29,359 nt of DNA, taken from IMG/VR virus record IMGVR_UViG_3300035188_000314, positions 1 to 29,359 of that record. One strand, 5' to 3'. Position 1 is the stretch's first letter. Every line of letters starts with the position of its first letter. The translations under genes were made by a program, and so were the position numbers. Positions 7,300 to 13,921 of this stretch are shown in pieces. Origin of the DNA: a virus. A model generated the notes under the pieces. That model did no database searches, was not told the DNA's origin, and saw nothing but the letters and a program-made list of their open reading frames with translations.

Positions 7300-7866
7300 T
7301 TACGGCTTGCGCCACACGGTCACGTAGGAGTCCTGAATCGGCTCAACGCCGAGACTGCTCAGCCACGACTTGACGAAGCGGTCTTTGCCATTGCCGTTGA
7401 TCTTGCAGTCATCCACAGCAATGAGGCACCCAGACGGCAGCCGAGGGTAGATGCTCGTCAGCTCGGCGAGGTGATGGGTTGGCGACTCAATGCCTGGGGT
7501 CACGTCGTAGGAATCCAGATACAGGAAGTCCAGCTTCTCAGGGTGCGGAATCATCCGCAGCCCCTGAACGGAGTCAATGCACTGCACGTCCACGAGCGGC
7601 GCCACCGTCTTGGCGTATGCCACGGCGCCTGGGTCAATGTCAAAGGCGATGGCGCTCCCGCCAGTGCGCTCGATGATCCAGTTCCAGACCTGCGTACTTT
7701 GCCCATCCCCGTTCCAGTTATCCGCCTGCCGAGCGCAGCCAGTCTCTGCAATGTGAACTGGACCCTGCTTGGCGAGCAGGTAGTAGGCGATCACCTTGAA
7801 CGCTGGCCAGCGGCGATCCTCGCCCACCTTGCCCCTGAACTCGCGCTCAAACTCGGCGAGGCTCAT
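7300..7866 (-). CDS. SAM-dependent methyltransferase-like protein (class I fold)
   Basis: This 188-residue protein resembles small class I methyltransferases of the Methyltransf_24/CmcI type. A strand and loop IAETGCARQADNW matches motif I (E/D-x-G). AFDIDPGAVAYAK is the acidic motif that binds the ribose. LDFLYLDSYD and then GCLIAVDD resemble the strand 4 and 5 regions. Substrate unknown; the nearby glycosyltransferase suggests small-molecule or glycan modification, which is inference. Start ATG 7866 overlaps the previous stop (ATGA). It ends in TAA before the hairpin spacer. The fold is likely, the activity only plausible. Confidence 0.65.
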   Translation of the reverse strand: MSLAEFEREFRGKVGEDRRWPAFKVIAYYLLAKQGPVHIAETGCARQADNWNGDGQSTQVWNWIIERTGGSAIAFDIDPGAVAYAKTVAPLVDVQCIDSVQGLRMIPHPEKLDFLYLDSYDVTPGIESPTHHLAELTSIYPRLPSGCLIAVDDCKINGNGKDRFVKSWLSSLGVEPIQDSYVTVWRKP

Positions 7867-8483
7867 TCGCTGATCTTGTAGGAGTTGGTGCGGCACGTCA
7901 CGCGGAAGACCATTCCGTTCACCTCTTTGATCTGCGCGTCAATGGCGCCGATCAAGCCGCACGCCTTGCAGACCGCCACGACGTCATCAGCCATTGCCTT
8001 GACGTCAAAGTTGTTCGGGTGCTTGGCGCGTGCCTCCTGCTCGTCCAGTCCGTCCTCCACCATTGCGATCTGCCCGTAGGTGATGTTGTTGCGCTCCCAG
8101 CCAAGAACGTGTCCAAGCAGGTCTTGGCTCAGGATGCTGCTGCTGCGCATCGCTTGGTCAATCCACGTCAGCCTTCCCTCGACTGTCTTCTCGCGGCTGA
8201 TCGCTGGTCGCGGCGCCTTCTTGGTCTCTTGCACGGTGCGGATGCGATACAGGTCCACGGTGCGCCAGCCGTCCTCTGCGACCTCACCGAACAGGTTGAT
8301 GAACCGCTGCTCAACGTCTTCTGGGACGCGGCGCTCTTCAGCGACGTAGGCGTAGGCGCTGCGCCGGCTGATCTTCAGTGCCTCGGCGAGTGCCTCGATG
8401 CGGCCCCGCGTGGACTTATGCGGGAAGGCGTGCTTGGCGACGATCCTCATCCAATCGCCACGAATGCTGCGAACAGTGAACAC
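7863..8483 (-). CDS. Helix-turn-helix protein of unknown role
   Basis: The 206-residue protein starts at GTG 8481-8483 behind an excellent GGGAGGG ribosome site. Near residues 28-50, RIEALAEALKISRRSAYAYV reads as a helix-turn-helix of the kind that recognises DNA. The middle is basic. The C-terminal half (GWERNNITYGQIAMVEDGL, then VVAVCKACGLIGAI) has no motif I recognise. A regulator of late genes would fit, since it lies near the end of the early block, but this is only context. It is coupled by ATGA to the methyltransferase-like gene. Confidence 0.6.
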   Translation of the reverse strand: MFTVRSIRGDWMRIVAKHAFPHKSTRGRIEALAEALKISRRSAYAYVAEERRVPEDVEQRFINLFGEVAEDGWRTVDLYRIRTVQETKKAPRPAISREKTVEGRLTWIDQAMRSSSILSQDLLGHVLGWERNNITYGQIAMVEDGLDEQEARAKHPNNFDVKAMADDVVAVCKACGLIGAIDAQIKEVNGMVFRVTCRTNSYKISE

Positions 8484-8498
8484 TTGCCCTCCCTCTGC

Positions 8499-8915
8499 TC
8501 AGGGACGAGTGTCATCCCATTCCGTGATTATGACGCGCACGACCCCAAGATGCAAGTCGCGCAGTGCGGCGAAGGCCTTCGGCGACAAGTCAACGCTGCG
8601 GCTGCGCTTCGTCCACTTGCGTTTCAGGTCTTGCTTGCAGCGCGCACAATGGTCAATCACAAGCGCATACACACAACGTTCTGGCTGGTCTGCGCGACAG
8701 ACCTTGATCTGGTACGGATCGTCGCCCCACCTGAACGATCCAACGGCCGCATAAAACTCCCAGCCTGCGCGCGTGTAGAAGGTGGACTGTTCGCCCTTGC
8801 GGTGATAGGTCGCGTCGTACCACGATGCGACGCCGCGCACTGGGATGCCGTGAGGCGTCCGCACTGGCACACTTGGATGAACGGTCAAGATAACCGCCAT
8901 CAAGAGTGCAATCAC
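8499..8915 (-). CDS. RlpA-like double-psi beta-barrel protein, N-terminal hydrophobic segment
   Basis: The 138-residue protein begins with a hydrophobic stretch (MIALLMAVILTVHPSV), a signal peptide or membrane anchor. It then has RGVASWYDAT, the opening of RlpA-like barrels (usually xASWYG). ALVIDHCARC holds the Asp that matches the conserved NDRGP position, and RSVDLSPKAFAAL corresponds to the family's closing IDLSxxAAxxL motif. RlpA proteins cleave naked peptidoglycan glycan strands in some bacteria, so a role in wall remodelling is plausible. Several Cys could form disulfides outside the cell. The start is GTG 8915 (GTGA overlap), or alternatively ATG 8900, which shortens the hydrophobic part. 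It is encoded among DNA-metabolism genes, which is odd. Confidence 0.7.
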   Translation of the reverse strand: MIALLMAVILTVHPSVPVRTPHGIPVRGVASWYDATYHRKGEQSTFYTRAGWEFYAAVGSFRWGDDPYQIKVCRADQPERCVYALVIDHCARCKQDLKRKWTKRSRSVDLSPKAFAALRDLHLGVVRVIITEWDDTRP

Positions 8916-9286
8916 TCAGGCGGCTCCGCTGCTACAAACCAATCGCAGAAGTCGTCAAGGTCAAGGATGATCACGGCGCGACGACGGCCGCCGCCAACGC
9001 CAGGACTGTCACCAATCACCAAGCCACGCAACTGGTCGCTCTTGACCGGCACGGTCTGCAACCAGTCCCACTGGCGTTCGCTGAAACTGCCGCCCACCTT
9101 GCACTGCACGGCGAGCCAGTCGTTCGCCACGTCCTGCTTGCCGCCGAACTGCCCGACGCGCTGACCGAGCAGGCGCTTGGCAACCTCGCGCTCAAAGGCA
9201 TTGCCACGAGCGCGGCTGTTCTTTCCCTTGCGGCTCTTGGCAGGGTCAATCATCTTCTTGGTGGCTTCGTCCTTGAAGTAGCCCAT
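8912..9286 (-). CDS. PD-(D/E)XK nuclease, Holliday-junction-resolvase-like
   Basis: This 124-residue nuclease has the order of acidic residues expected for small resolvases: the helix Glu in RGNAFEREVAKRL, then GGKQDVA with Asp, then LAVQCKVG as the (Q)xK strand. This layout (E, D, QxK) matches archaeal-type Hjc and phage resolvase-like proteins. It could resolve recombination or replication intermediates before packaging, alongside the annealing protein and exonuclease encoded upstream. Start ATG 9286 is in a TGATG overlap with the preceding gene. A general DNA-repair nuclease is the alternative. Confidence 0.7.
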   Translation of the reverse strand: MGYFKDEATKKMIDPAKSRKGKNSRARGNAFEREVAKRLLGQRVGQFGGKQDVANDWLAVQCKVGGSFSERQWDWLQTVPVKSDQLRGLVIGDSPGVGGGRRRAVIILDLDDFCDWFVAAEPPE

Positions 9287-9573
9287 CAGACGAGCCTCGC
9301 CAGCAGCGCAGTGCCGCCGTCGCTCAAGGTGAAACGGCTCGGCTGAACAATCATCACGCCGTGCTTGATCAGGTCAGCATTTGTCTTGCGGTTGCCGATC
9401 CCTTCATACAGAAAGAACCAGCCATCTGGCGCAATGGCGTCGGGGTAGCGTTGGCTCAGGATGCACCAGACGCGGCCAGAGACTCCTGGCTCGTAGCACC
9501 ACGCATCGGGACCCTCCTGGACGGCGATGACTTGATCGTCAAGGAACGGAGCCTTCCGCTCGATGCGGCTCAC
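9286..9573 (-). CDS. Conserved-looking small protein, unknown function
   Basis: This 95-residue protein starts at GTG 9571-9573, which overlaps the previous stop as GTGA. It opens VSRIERKAPFLDDQVIAVQ, has a beta-rich, aromatic middle (WCILSQRYPDAIAPDGWFFL) and a basic helix (RKTNADLIKHG). No catalytic or metal-binding pattern is visible. Reading further upstream is possible but would overlap the neighbour fully. I do not recognise the family. Its place between a zinc-binding small protein and a nuclease suggests an early accessory role. Confidence 0.6.
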   Translation of the reverse strand: MSRIERKAPFLDDQVIAVQEGPDAWCYEPGVSGRVWCILSQRYPDAIAPDGWFFLYEGIGNRKTNADLIKHGVMIVQPSRFTLSDGGTALLARLV

Positions 9574-9755
9574 TTCACGCAGCTCCTGTGGTACCAGGCG
9601 AAGCGGGTATGCCGCTTGTTGGCAACGAAGGTGATCACCTTGACGCGCCACGACTCCTTCAGCGTGTTCAGGTCGCCGCTGCAAGCGCCGCAGCTCGTCG
9701 CTGCGAACACAGGCTCCTTGCGAGGTCCGCCTCGCTGCGCCTTTACTGCTGCCAT
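9570..9755 (-). CDS. Small zinc-finger-like protein
   Basis: The 61-residue protein starts at ATG 9753-9755, set by the ribosome site AAGGAG six bases before it. It is basic at the N-terminus (MAAVKAQRGGPRK). It then shows CGAC followed about 40 residues later by YHRSC, a CxxC...HxxC arrangement that could bind one zinc. The start lies inside the last codons of the preceding membrane-protein gene (13-base overlap). Function unknown; a nucleic-acid-binding accessory is a guess. Confidence 0.65.
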   Translation of the reverse strand: MAAVKAQRGGPRKEPVFAATSCGACSGDLNTLKESWRVKVITFVANKRHTRFAWYHRSCVK

Positions 9756-9919
9756 AGCACGCTCCTTACGATCCAAATGACCGTGGCGAACGCCAAGATC
9801 AGGAAGATGGTACCCGCTGCCGCACCGCCACGCTTAGACGCCACCGGCAGCGTCAGCCCAACGATCAGCGCGAAGAAGAGTTGCAGCCCTGCGATCACGA
9901 GACCAACGCTATCCCACAC
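9743..9919 (-). CDS. Small two-span membrane protein
   Basis: This 58-residue frame fills the space between 9755 and 9921 that would otherwise be empty. It starts at GTG 9917-9919, one base after the upstream stop. It encodes two hydrophobic spans, SVGLVIAGLQLFFALIVGL and GTIFLILAFATVIWIV, separated by a short basic loop (ASKRGG), and ends SVLWQQ. This is a helical hairpin in the membrane with the loop probably inside. It could be a holin-like, superinfection-exclusion or host-take-over protein; nothing in the sequence decides. Ribosome site weak, so expression probably depends on coupling. Confidence 0.6.
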   Translation of the reverse strand: MWDSVGLVIAGLQLFFALIVGLTLPVASKRGGAAAGTIFLILAFATVIWIVRSVLWQQ

Positions 9920-9920
9920 G

Positions 9921-10112
9921 TCAGTGACCGATGCCGTTCAGCGTTGAGACCAGACGAGCGACCATCTTCTCAATGGCCTCTTGAGGCGTCTCGCCAGTTG
10001 CCGTGATCTCGCCGTCCTCGTCATCAAGGATCACTGTCCACACGCCCTCGATCTGCACGCAGTCCTGAACCCTGTAGCCGACCTGCGCTGCGAGAATCTC
10101 TAGCTCTCTCAT
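9921..10112 (-). CDS. Small alpha-beta protein, unknown (HicB-like or phage ABA-sandwich-like)
   Basis: The 63-residue protein has a central pattern GVWTVILDDEDGEITATG followed by the helix TPQEAIEKMVARL. It resembles the small strand-strand-helix proteins common in phages, including HicB-type partial RNase-H folds. No HicA partner is encoded nearby, so a toxin-antitoxin role is unlikely. Start ATG 10112 is in ATGA overlap with the kinase stop. Confidence 0.6.
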   Translation of the reverse strand: MRELEILAAQVGYRVQDCVQIEGVWTVILDDEDGEITATGETPQEAIEKMVARLVSTLNGIGH

Positions 10113-10666
10113 TCGCCCTCCATCTTGTCGGTGATGACGCGGTAGGCGTCCTCAGGCGACAGGCTTGTCGTGTCCACCGTAAGGTCTGACCTGCTGTCTG
10201 TCCAGCCCCTTTCCGTGATGTCGGCGGCTCCGTACAGGTTGCCGCCTACCCTCTCGCGCCTAACCTCCTCTGAGGCTGTCAGGCGAACGATGAAGATGTC
10301 TGGGTCAATGGCTCGCAGGTACTGCACCTCGGCATCCAGCCGCACGTCATCCACGACCACGCCAAAGCCGATCCGCTTCAGCTCAAAGTAGTCCTTGCGC
10401 CAGACCCTGAGCCAGAAGTGCGTGTCCACGCTGCGCATCGCCGCACCGATCTCCTGCAGCAGTTCTCTGCCGGTCAGGGTGTTGTTGCCGAAGTTTCGGC
10501 TCACGGTCAAGACCTCGCTCTTGCCGAGGTCGTTGTACGCCATCGCCGCGATGTGCTTGATGGCATCCGCGATGCCGTGCCGACGGTACTCACGATGCTC
10601 CACGAAGAGCGATGCAATGGTGGATTTGCCGCTCCCTTGCGGCCCAAGAATCGCCAGCGACCTCAT
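10109..10666 (-). CDS. Deoxynucleoside monophosphate kinase-like P-loop protein
   Basis: This 185-residue kinase probably phosphorylates dNMPs to dNDPs to feed phage DNA synthesis. The P-loop GPQGSGKST is at residues 8-16. The segment GRELLQEIGAAMRSVDTHFW and the later VVDDVRLDAEVQYLRA fit the phage dNMP kinase family (T4 gp1 type), where an Asp-Val-Arg motif lies near the substrate site. The lid-like segment ASEEVRRERVGG follows. ATGA overlaps exist at both ends, tying it to the nuclease-like gene before and the small protein after. A shikimate- or adenylate-kinase-like side role is possible but less likely. Confidence 0.8.
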   Translation of the reverse strand: MRSLAILGPQGSGKSTIASLFVEHREYRRHGIADAIKHIAAMAYNDLGKSEVLTVSRNFGNNTLTGRELLQEIGAAMRSVDTHFWLRVWRKDYFELKRIGFGVVVDDVRLDAEVQYLRAIDPDIFIVRLTASEEVRRERVGGNLYGAADITERGWTDSRSDLTVDTTSLSPEDAYRVITDKMEGE

Positions 10667-11364
10667 ACCGGCACTACTGAACTGATCGCCAGTTCCCGAA
10701 GCCCGTTCTCAATACGAGACCACGATCCAACAATCTTCTGAATGTCAGCGTCTGAGTATGTTGACCCAACGTTCAGAGCAATGGACTTGATCTGACCCCA
10801 GTCCATTGGCTGCAACTCAAACTCGCGGACGATCTCTCCAATACTTGGCCCGAAGTTGGCAAGCGCAAGGTGCTTCAACTCGATAAAGAATGCCGCTGGC
10901 GTGTTGGGTCGGAACTGCCGTGATTCCCACTCCAACACCGTAGCCATCGGGATTCGCCGTCCAACAGCGACCATTGCAGAGCCTTGCTGCATTAGCACCG
11001 GCACAATCGCCGTAATGCCTTTGTCGGCTGCCGCTGCTGCAGCCCTTGCGTCAACGATCAGGCACTTGCGGCTGGGATCAAGAGCAACAGCCTTAGCGTC
11101 TAAGCCCTTATCGTCAATGAATAGGTCTGCCTCCTTGACTGGACCGCTCGTGTCAAAGAAGCGGTGCTTTGGTCGCAATCCTGCAACCTCAGCCGTGTGA
11201 ATCGCTGCCCACTCGCCAATAACCCCTGCTAGGTCGTTCACGATGTTCTGATCAGAGCCTCGGTCTTGCTGGCTATTTCTAAATGCATTTCCCCTACTTG
11301 TCCTAGCTCCTGCCAGAATCGCAAGTCCGACTGCTATCTCCTGCTCCATTCTGAGCCTGATCAT
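10663..11364 (-). CDS. Putative PD-(D/E)XK-type protein, unknown role, AT-richer than neighbours
   Basis: This 233-residue protein has near its middle GEWAAIHTA, then KEADLFI and GLDAKAV. These together resemble the E...D...(D/E)xK layout of a nuclease, with CLIVDARAAAA following. The C-terminal 80 residues are helical (DWGQIKSIALNVGS, IQKIVGSWSRIENG) and unassigned. The start is ATG 11364, with GGGAGGACG behind it. Three 60-base stretches counted by hand (from 10741, 11101 and 11281) have 29-30 G+C against 38 in the kinase gene next door. It may therefore be a later arrival, though it is coupled to both neighbours by ATGA. Confidence 0.55.
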   Translation of the reverse strand: MIRLRMEQEIAVGLAILAGARTSRGNAFRNSQQDRGSDQNIVNDLAGVIGEWAAIHTAEVAGLRPKHRFFDTSGPVKEADLFIDDKGLDAKAVALDPSRKCLIVDARAAAAAADKGITAIVPVLMQQGSAMVAVGRRIPMATVLEWESRQFRPNTPAAFFIELKHLALANFGPSIGEIVREFELQPMDWGQIKSIALNVGSTYSDADIQKIVGSWSRIENGLRELAISSVVPV

Positions 11365-11801
11365 CGTCGTCCTCCCTTCGCAATAATCTCGCCAATACTC
11401 ATCACGCCGTTAGTAAGAGTCTTCTCTTCTCTAGTTCTGTTCTGGTTCTTCTCTAGTTCTATAGCGTGACTAAACCGTGACACAGGCTCTTTTCCCGCAC
11501 GAGCGCGCTGTTGCCGAATGGTCGACGTGGCGTCGACTTGCCATCGAGACCAGTTCGAGACCTTGACGAGACCATCTCCAGATGCCTCCAGCAAGCCCTC
11601 GGCGACCAGTCGGGGTACGCACCTTGAGAGGCGCGGCCCGATGACCGTGGCGAGGTGCCGACGGTCACGGAACTCGCCGCCCTTCCGCATCTCCTTCGCC
11701 ACTTCAAGGATCGTGACGAACGCACGAAACTCAATGTCGCTGAGGCTGCTGATGATTGCGTCCTTGTGTGCTTGTGCTGACCACTTGATCCAAAGTGCCA
11801 T
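11361..11801 (-). CDS. Replisome organiser-like winged-helix protein
   Basis: The 146-residue protein has an N-terminal helical winged-helix-like part (LSDIEFRAFVTILEVAKEM, then FRDRRHLATVIG and VPRLVAEGLLEA). A basic linker NWSRWQVDATSTIRQQRARAG follows, a layout seen at the start of DnaD-like and other phage replication-initiator proteins. The C-terminal helicase-loader part of such proteins is not evident, so it may be a shortened version. With no phage helicase or polymerase, it may direct the host replisome to the phage origin. Strong GGAGGAGG site before ATG 11801. A plain transcription regulator is the alternative. Confidence 0.55.
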   Translation of the reverse strand: MALWIKWSAQAHKDAIISSLSDIEFRAFVTILEVAKEMRKGGEFRDRRHLATVIGPRLSRCVPRLVAEGLLEASGDGLVKVSNWSRWQVDATSTIRQQRARAGKEPVSRFSHAIELEKNQNRTREEKTLTNGVMSIGEIIAKGGRR

Positions 11802-11828
11802 TTCAGTCCTCCTCCGACTTTCTCTTGC

Positions 11829-12560
11829 TTAGAACGGCAAGTCCTCTAGGTTCTGAGTGTCTTCTGGCACGAGCTTCGGCTTCGCCGGTGCAGCCGACTG
11901 CGACGCGACGAACTTCTGGCTCGGCTTGTCCTTGCAGTAGGCGCCGTCTGGCGTCTTGTGGCTCGCCGCCCAGAATGCGTAAGGCTTGCCAGTGGCCCTT
12001 GCGACACCTTCCTTCCACACCCAGAGTTCGCCGTGGCTGCAGGTTTCATCACCGACGTTCTGCGCGAAGAGCATTGCAGCCTTAGCAGCGAGGATGGCGT
12101 CATCCAGCGCTGGGTCAGACCCACTCGTAGAATCAACGGAGAGGGGCGTAGGAGCCACGGAGAGGCGCGGAACCCTCGCAAGTGGCACCGGGACACCCTT
12201 CTCAGGTGAATAGAGGCCTCGACCGATCCCTAGTGCGGCCGCAGCCCTGCGGCGACTATCTGTCACGCTGGACTTGATTGGCTCTTCGTCGCGCCCTGCG
12301 GCGTTCGGATAGCCCGCCTCCTCGATTGTCTTGCTCTGGCCCTCGTGATGAACAATGAGGCGACCACGCACCACTGCGTTAGCGGCGTCAACCAGTTCCC
12401 ACGAGAATGACCAGCCCATCGTGCCAAAGACCTCATCCAAGCGACCGTCAATCGCTCGCACGTCGGCATAGGTGAACGTCATTCCTGATCGACCTGGGCG
12501 ATGCTTCAGGTCCTTCTCCTCAAATGGTGCCAAGAGTGCTGCTGCGATGTCCTTGCTCAT
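11829..12560 (-). CDS. Rad52-family single-strand annealing protein with SSB-like C-terminal tip
   Basis: The 243-residue recombinase should anneal complementary single strands. Residues about 1-120 follow the Rad52/22 (Sak-type) pattern: LKHRPGRSGMTFTYADVRAI, EVFGTMGWSFSWELV, RLIVHHEG, then SSVTDSRRRAAAALGIGRGLY, matching the family's AxKRxAxxxGIGxYLY. The linker is Pro/Ser-rich. A second part (CSHGELWVWKEG, GKPYAFWAASHKT, YCKDKPSQKF) looks like a small Cys/His zinc module. The last residues LEDLPF are acidic and end in Phe like the tip of bacterial SSB (DDIPF). It pairs with the exonuclease gene just upstream (ATGA). Confidence 0.8.
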   Translation of the reverse strand: MSKDIAAALLAPFEEKDLKHRPGRSGMTFTYADVRAIDGRLDEVFGTMGWSFSWELVDAANAVVRGRLIVHHEGQSKTIEEAGYPNAAGRDEEPIKSSVTDSRRRAAAALGIGRGLYSPEKGVPVPLARVPRLSVAPTPLSVDSTSGSDPALDDAILAAKAAMLFAQNVGDETCSHGELWVWKEGVARATGKPYAFWAASHKTPDGAYCKDKPSQKFVASQSAAPAKPKLVPEDTQNLEDLPF

Positions 12561-13492
12561 AGTCCCTCCTCGTTCTTGAATCGGAAGACTCGCGCGCCTG
12601 GAACTTCCCGCGTCGCGGCTTCAATGATCTTCGGGTCCACTTTCGTTGCGACCTCCTTCCAGTCGGTCTTGACCGACGCCTTGTTCGCCTTCCACGTTGC
12701 CTGCCATCCGTTGCCGACGATCCCTGCCTTTTCGCCGATCGCTTCCTTCAGCGAGATGGCGAGGTTCTGCAGCTCTTCGTCAAGCAACTTAGATTCGTAC
12801 TGCTTTTCCGAATACAGCGCCGCCACGCGGTCAATGCCGTCCGTTGCGTTTGCGTACTCTTCGCTCGCCTGCGGCACGACCTGCGCCAGCGCGTCAGAGT
12901 CCTGACCCTGCAAGGCTGGCGGCGTCTGCGTTGCGAGCGCGTTCCTAAACTCCACTGCCTTGCGGTACAACTCCGTCTGGTAGTCAATGCTCGCAGCCAC
13001 CCGCTCGATGCGGAAGACCAACCCGCCGAGCAGGACTGCTACGTCGCACCACGGTGCGCCGGTGACAAACATTTGCCACTGCACCTGCGCCACCACCTCT
13101 GGCGGGACTGGGTGCAGACTCCAGCGCGGTGAGGTACTGGTCTTTATTTCCACCAAGCCCTCCTCGCCGACGATGGTGCGGTCGAGTGACGCCATCACCC
13201 ACGGCAGTTCCTTGAGTCGGACAATGCCGTTGCTGCGGCGCAACTCGCGGCCAGTCTCCATCTCGTAGAACTCTGCGACCGTGTTCTCCAGCAGGATGCC
13301 GCGAACGGCGGCTGGTCCCACTGGGTCTGGCTGATACTTCCCTAGCTTCTCCGCCCAGAGCTGGAAGGGAGTTTTATAGGGGTTCAGCCCCGCGATGACC
13401 GAGACGTCGGTCGCCGTGATGCCGTCAGCCCGAAGTGCGAACCACTCAGGACTGCGCTGCTCTGCCTTGACGAACTCGTATTGCTTGCTCAC
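12557..13492 (-). CDS. YqaJ-type (lambda exonuclease-like) viral recombinase nuclease
   Basis: This 311-residue exonuclease should chew one strand of dsDNA ends to give tails for the annealing protein. The YqaJ domain runs from the N-terminus: RSPEWFALRADGITATDVS, LNPYKTPFQLWAEKLG, RGILLENTVAEFYE, then ASLDRTIV with the catalytic Asp (104) and LVEIKTS with the E-x-K (115-117). The C-terminal 100 residues are helical (LYSEKQYESKLLDEELQNL), probably mediating oligomers or partner binding. The start is GTG 13490-13492 in a GTGA overlap, backed by a GGAGGG site. The 195 bases of open frame above this start are an artefact that shadows the zinc-ribbon gene. Confidence 0.87.
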   Translation of the reverse strand: MSKQYEFVKAEQRSPEWFALRADGITATDVSVIAGLNPYKTPFQLWAEKLGKYQPDPVGPAAVRGILLENTVAEFYEMETGRELRRSNGIVRLKELPWVMASLDRTIVGEEGLVEIKTSTSPRWSLHPVPPEVVAQVQWQMFVTGAPWCDVAVLLGGLVFRIERVAASIDYQTELYRKAVEFRNALATQTPPALQGQDSDALAQVVPQASEEYANATDGIDRVAALYSEKQYESKLLDEELQNLAISLKEAIGEKAGIVGNGWQATWKANKASVKTDWKEVATKVDPKIIEAATREVPGARVFRFKNEEGL

Positions 13493-13680
13493 TTGCCCTC
13501 CTTCTTCTTTCTGTCTTTCTTGGCGAACCCTTCGCCCTTGTAAACCACCGCCGCCGGTGAATAGACCATCCGCATCCAGCGGCCGCATTTCTCGCAGCGC
13601 GGGTTGTAGACGTTCGTGATTGAGTGCGTGTGTTCCTCGCGATGTCCGCAGTCGCCGCAGCGGTACTCGTAAACTGGCAT
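13489..13680 (-). CDS. FmdB-type zinc-ribbon protein
   Basis: This 63-residue protein begins MPVYEYRCGDCG and later has PRCEKCG, two CxxC pairs separated by about 20 residues, the pattern of FmdB/CxxC_CxxC_SSSS regulatory zinc ribbons. The family's typical third part is replaced by a Lys-rich tail (FAKKDRKKKEGK). It probably binds zinc and nucleic acid or protein. Its stop is joined by GTGA to the exonuclease and its start by TAATG to the membrane protein upstream. Confidence 0.78.
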   Translation of the reverse strand: MPVYEYRCGDCGHREEHTHSITNVYNPRCEKCGRWMRMVYSPAAVVYKGEGFAKKDRKKKEGK

Positions 13681-13838
13681 TAGCCAAGTACCACGAAGAC
13701 GATCACCAGAAGCGTCGCTCCGAGGATGCCAATGGCAATGTCAAGTTGCTGATCGCTGCGCTTTTGCTCATCCAGCAGCGTCGTGCGGATTGCCACTCGT
13801 TTGTAGACCAGTGGCTGCGTCCTTCTGTCCAACTTCAT
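13680..13838 (-). CDS. Small C-terminally anchored membrane protein
   Basis: This 52-residue frame occupies the otherwise empty strip before the zinc-ribbon gene. It starts at ATG 13836-13838 (ATGA with the microprotein upstream) and ends in a TAATG overlap. The first 33 residues are basic and polar (MKLDRRTQPLVYKRVAIR). The last 19 (AIGILGATLLVIVFVVLG) form one transmembrane span to the C-terminus. This tail-anchored layout with a basic cytoplasmic part is common in small host-acting phage proteins. Function unknown. Confidence 0.62.
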   Translation of the reverse strand: MKLDRRTQPLVYKRVAIRTTLLDEQKRSDQQLDIAIGILGATLLVIVFVVLG

Positions 13839-13921
13839 CGCATTGACCCCAGCGCCAAGAGCAGCACCATTGCTGCGATGAACGATACGACTGCCAAAGA
13901 ATCCAAGATGAGTGTCTTCAC
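13835..13921 (-). CDS. 28-residue single-span microprotein
   Basis: GTG 13919-13921 overlaps the preceding stop (GTGA). The frame ends in TGA that overlaps the next start (ATGA). The product is almost one hydrophobic helix (ILDSLAVVSFIAAMVLLLAL) with Lys near the start and Arg at the end. The double coupling, and the fact that it exactly fills the gap, argue for a real gene, but at this length chance is not excluded. Confidence 0.5.
   Translation of the reverse strand: MKTLILDSLAVVSFIAAMVLLLALGSMR

Noticed and set aside
8019-9164. A 381-codon open frame on the plus strand
   Set aside because: It covers three minus-strand genes with recognisable motifs and good ribosome sites. The protein shows no motif and is explained by high GC.
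9921-10112. HicB antitoxin
   Set aside because: Only a weak resemblance in the strand-helix pattern; no HicA-like partner next to it.
13493-13687. Upstream extension of the exonuclease gene
   Set aside because: The stretch is read in another frame by the zinc-ribbon gene, and a GTG with GGAGGG lies at 13492, where the YqaJ domain begins.
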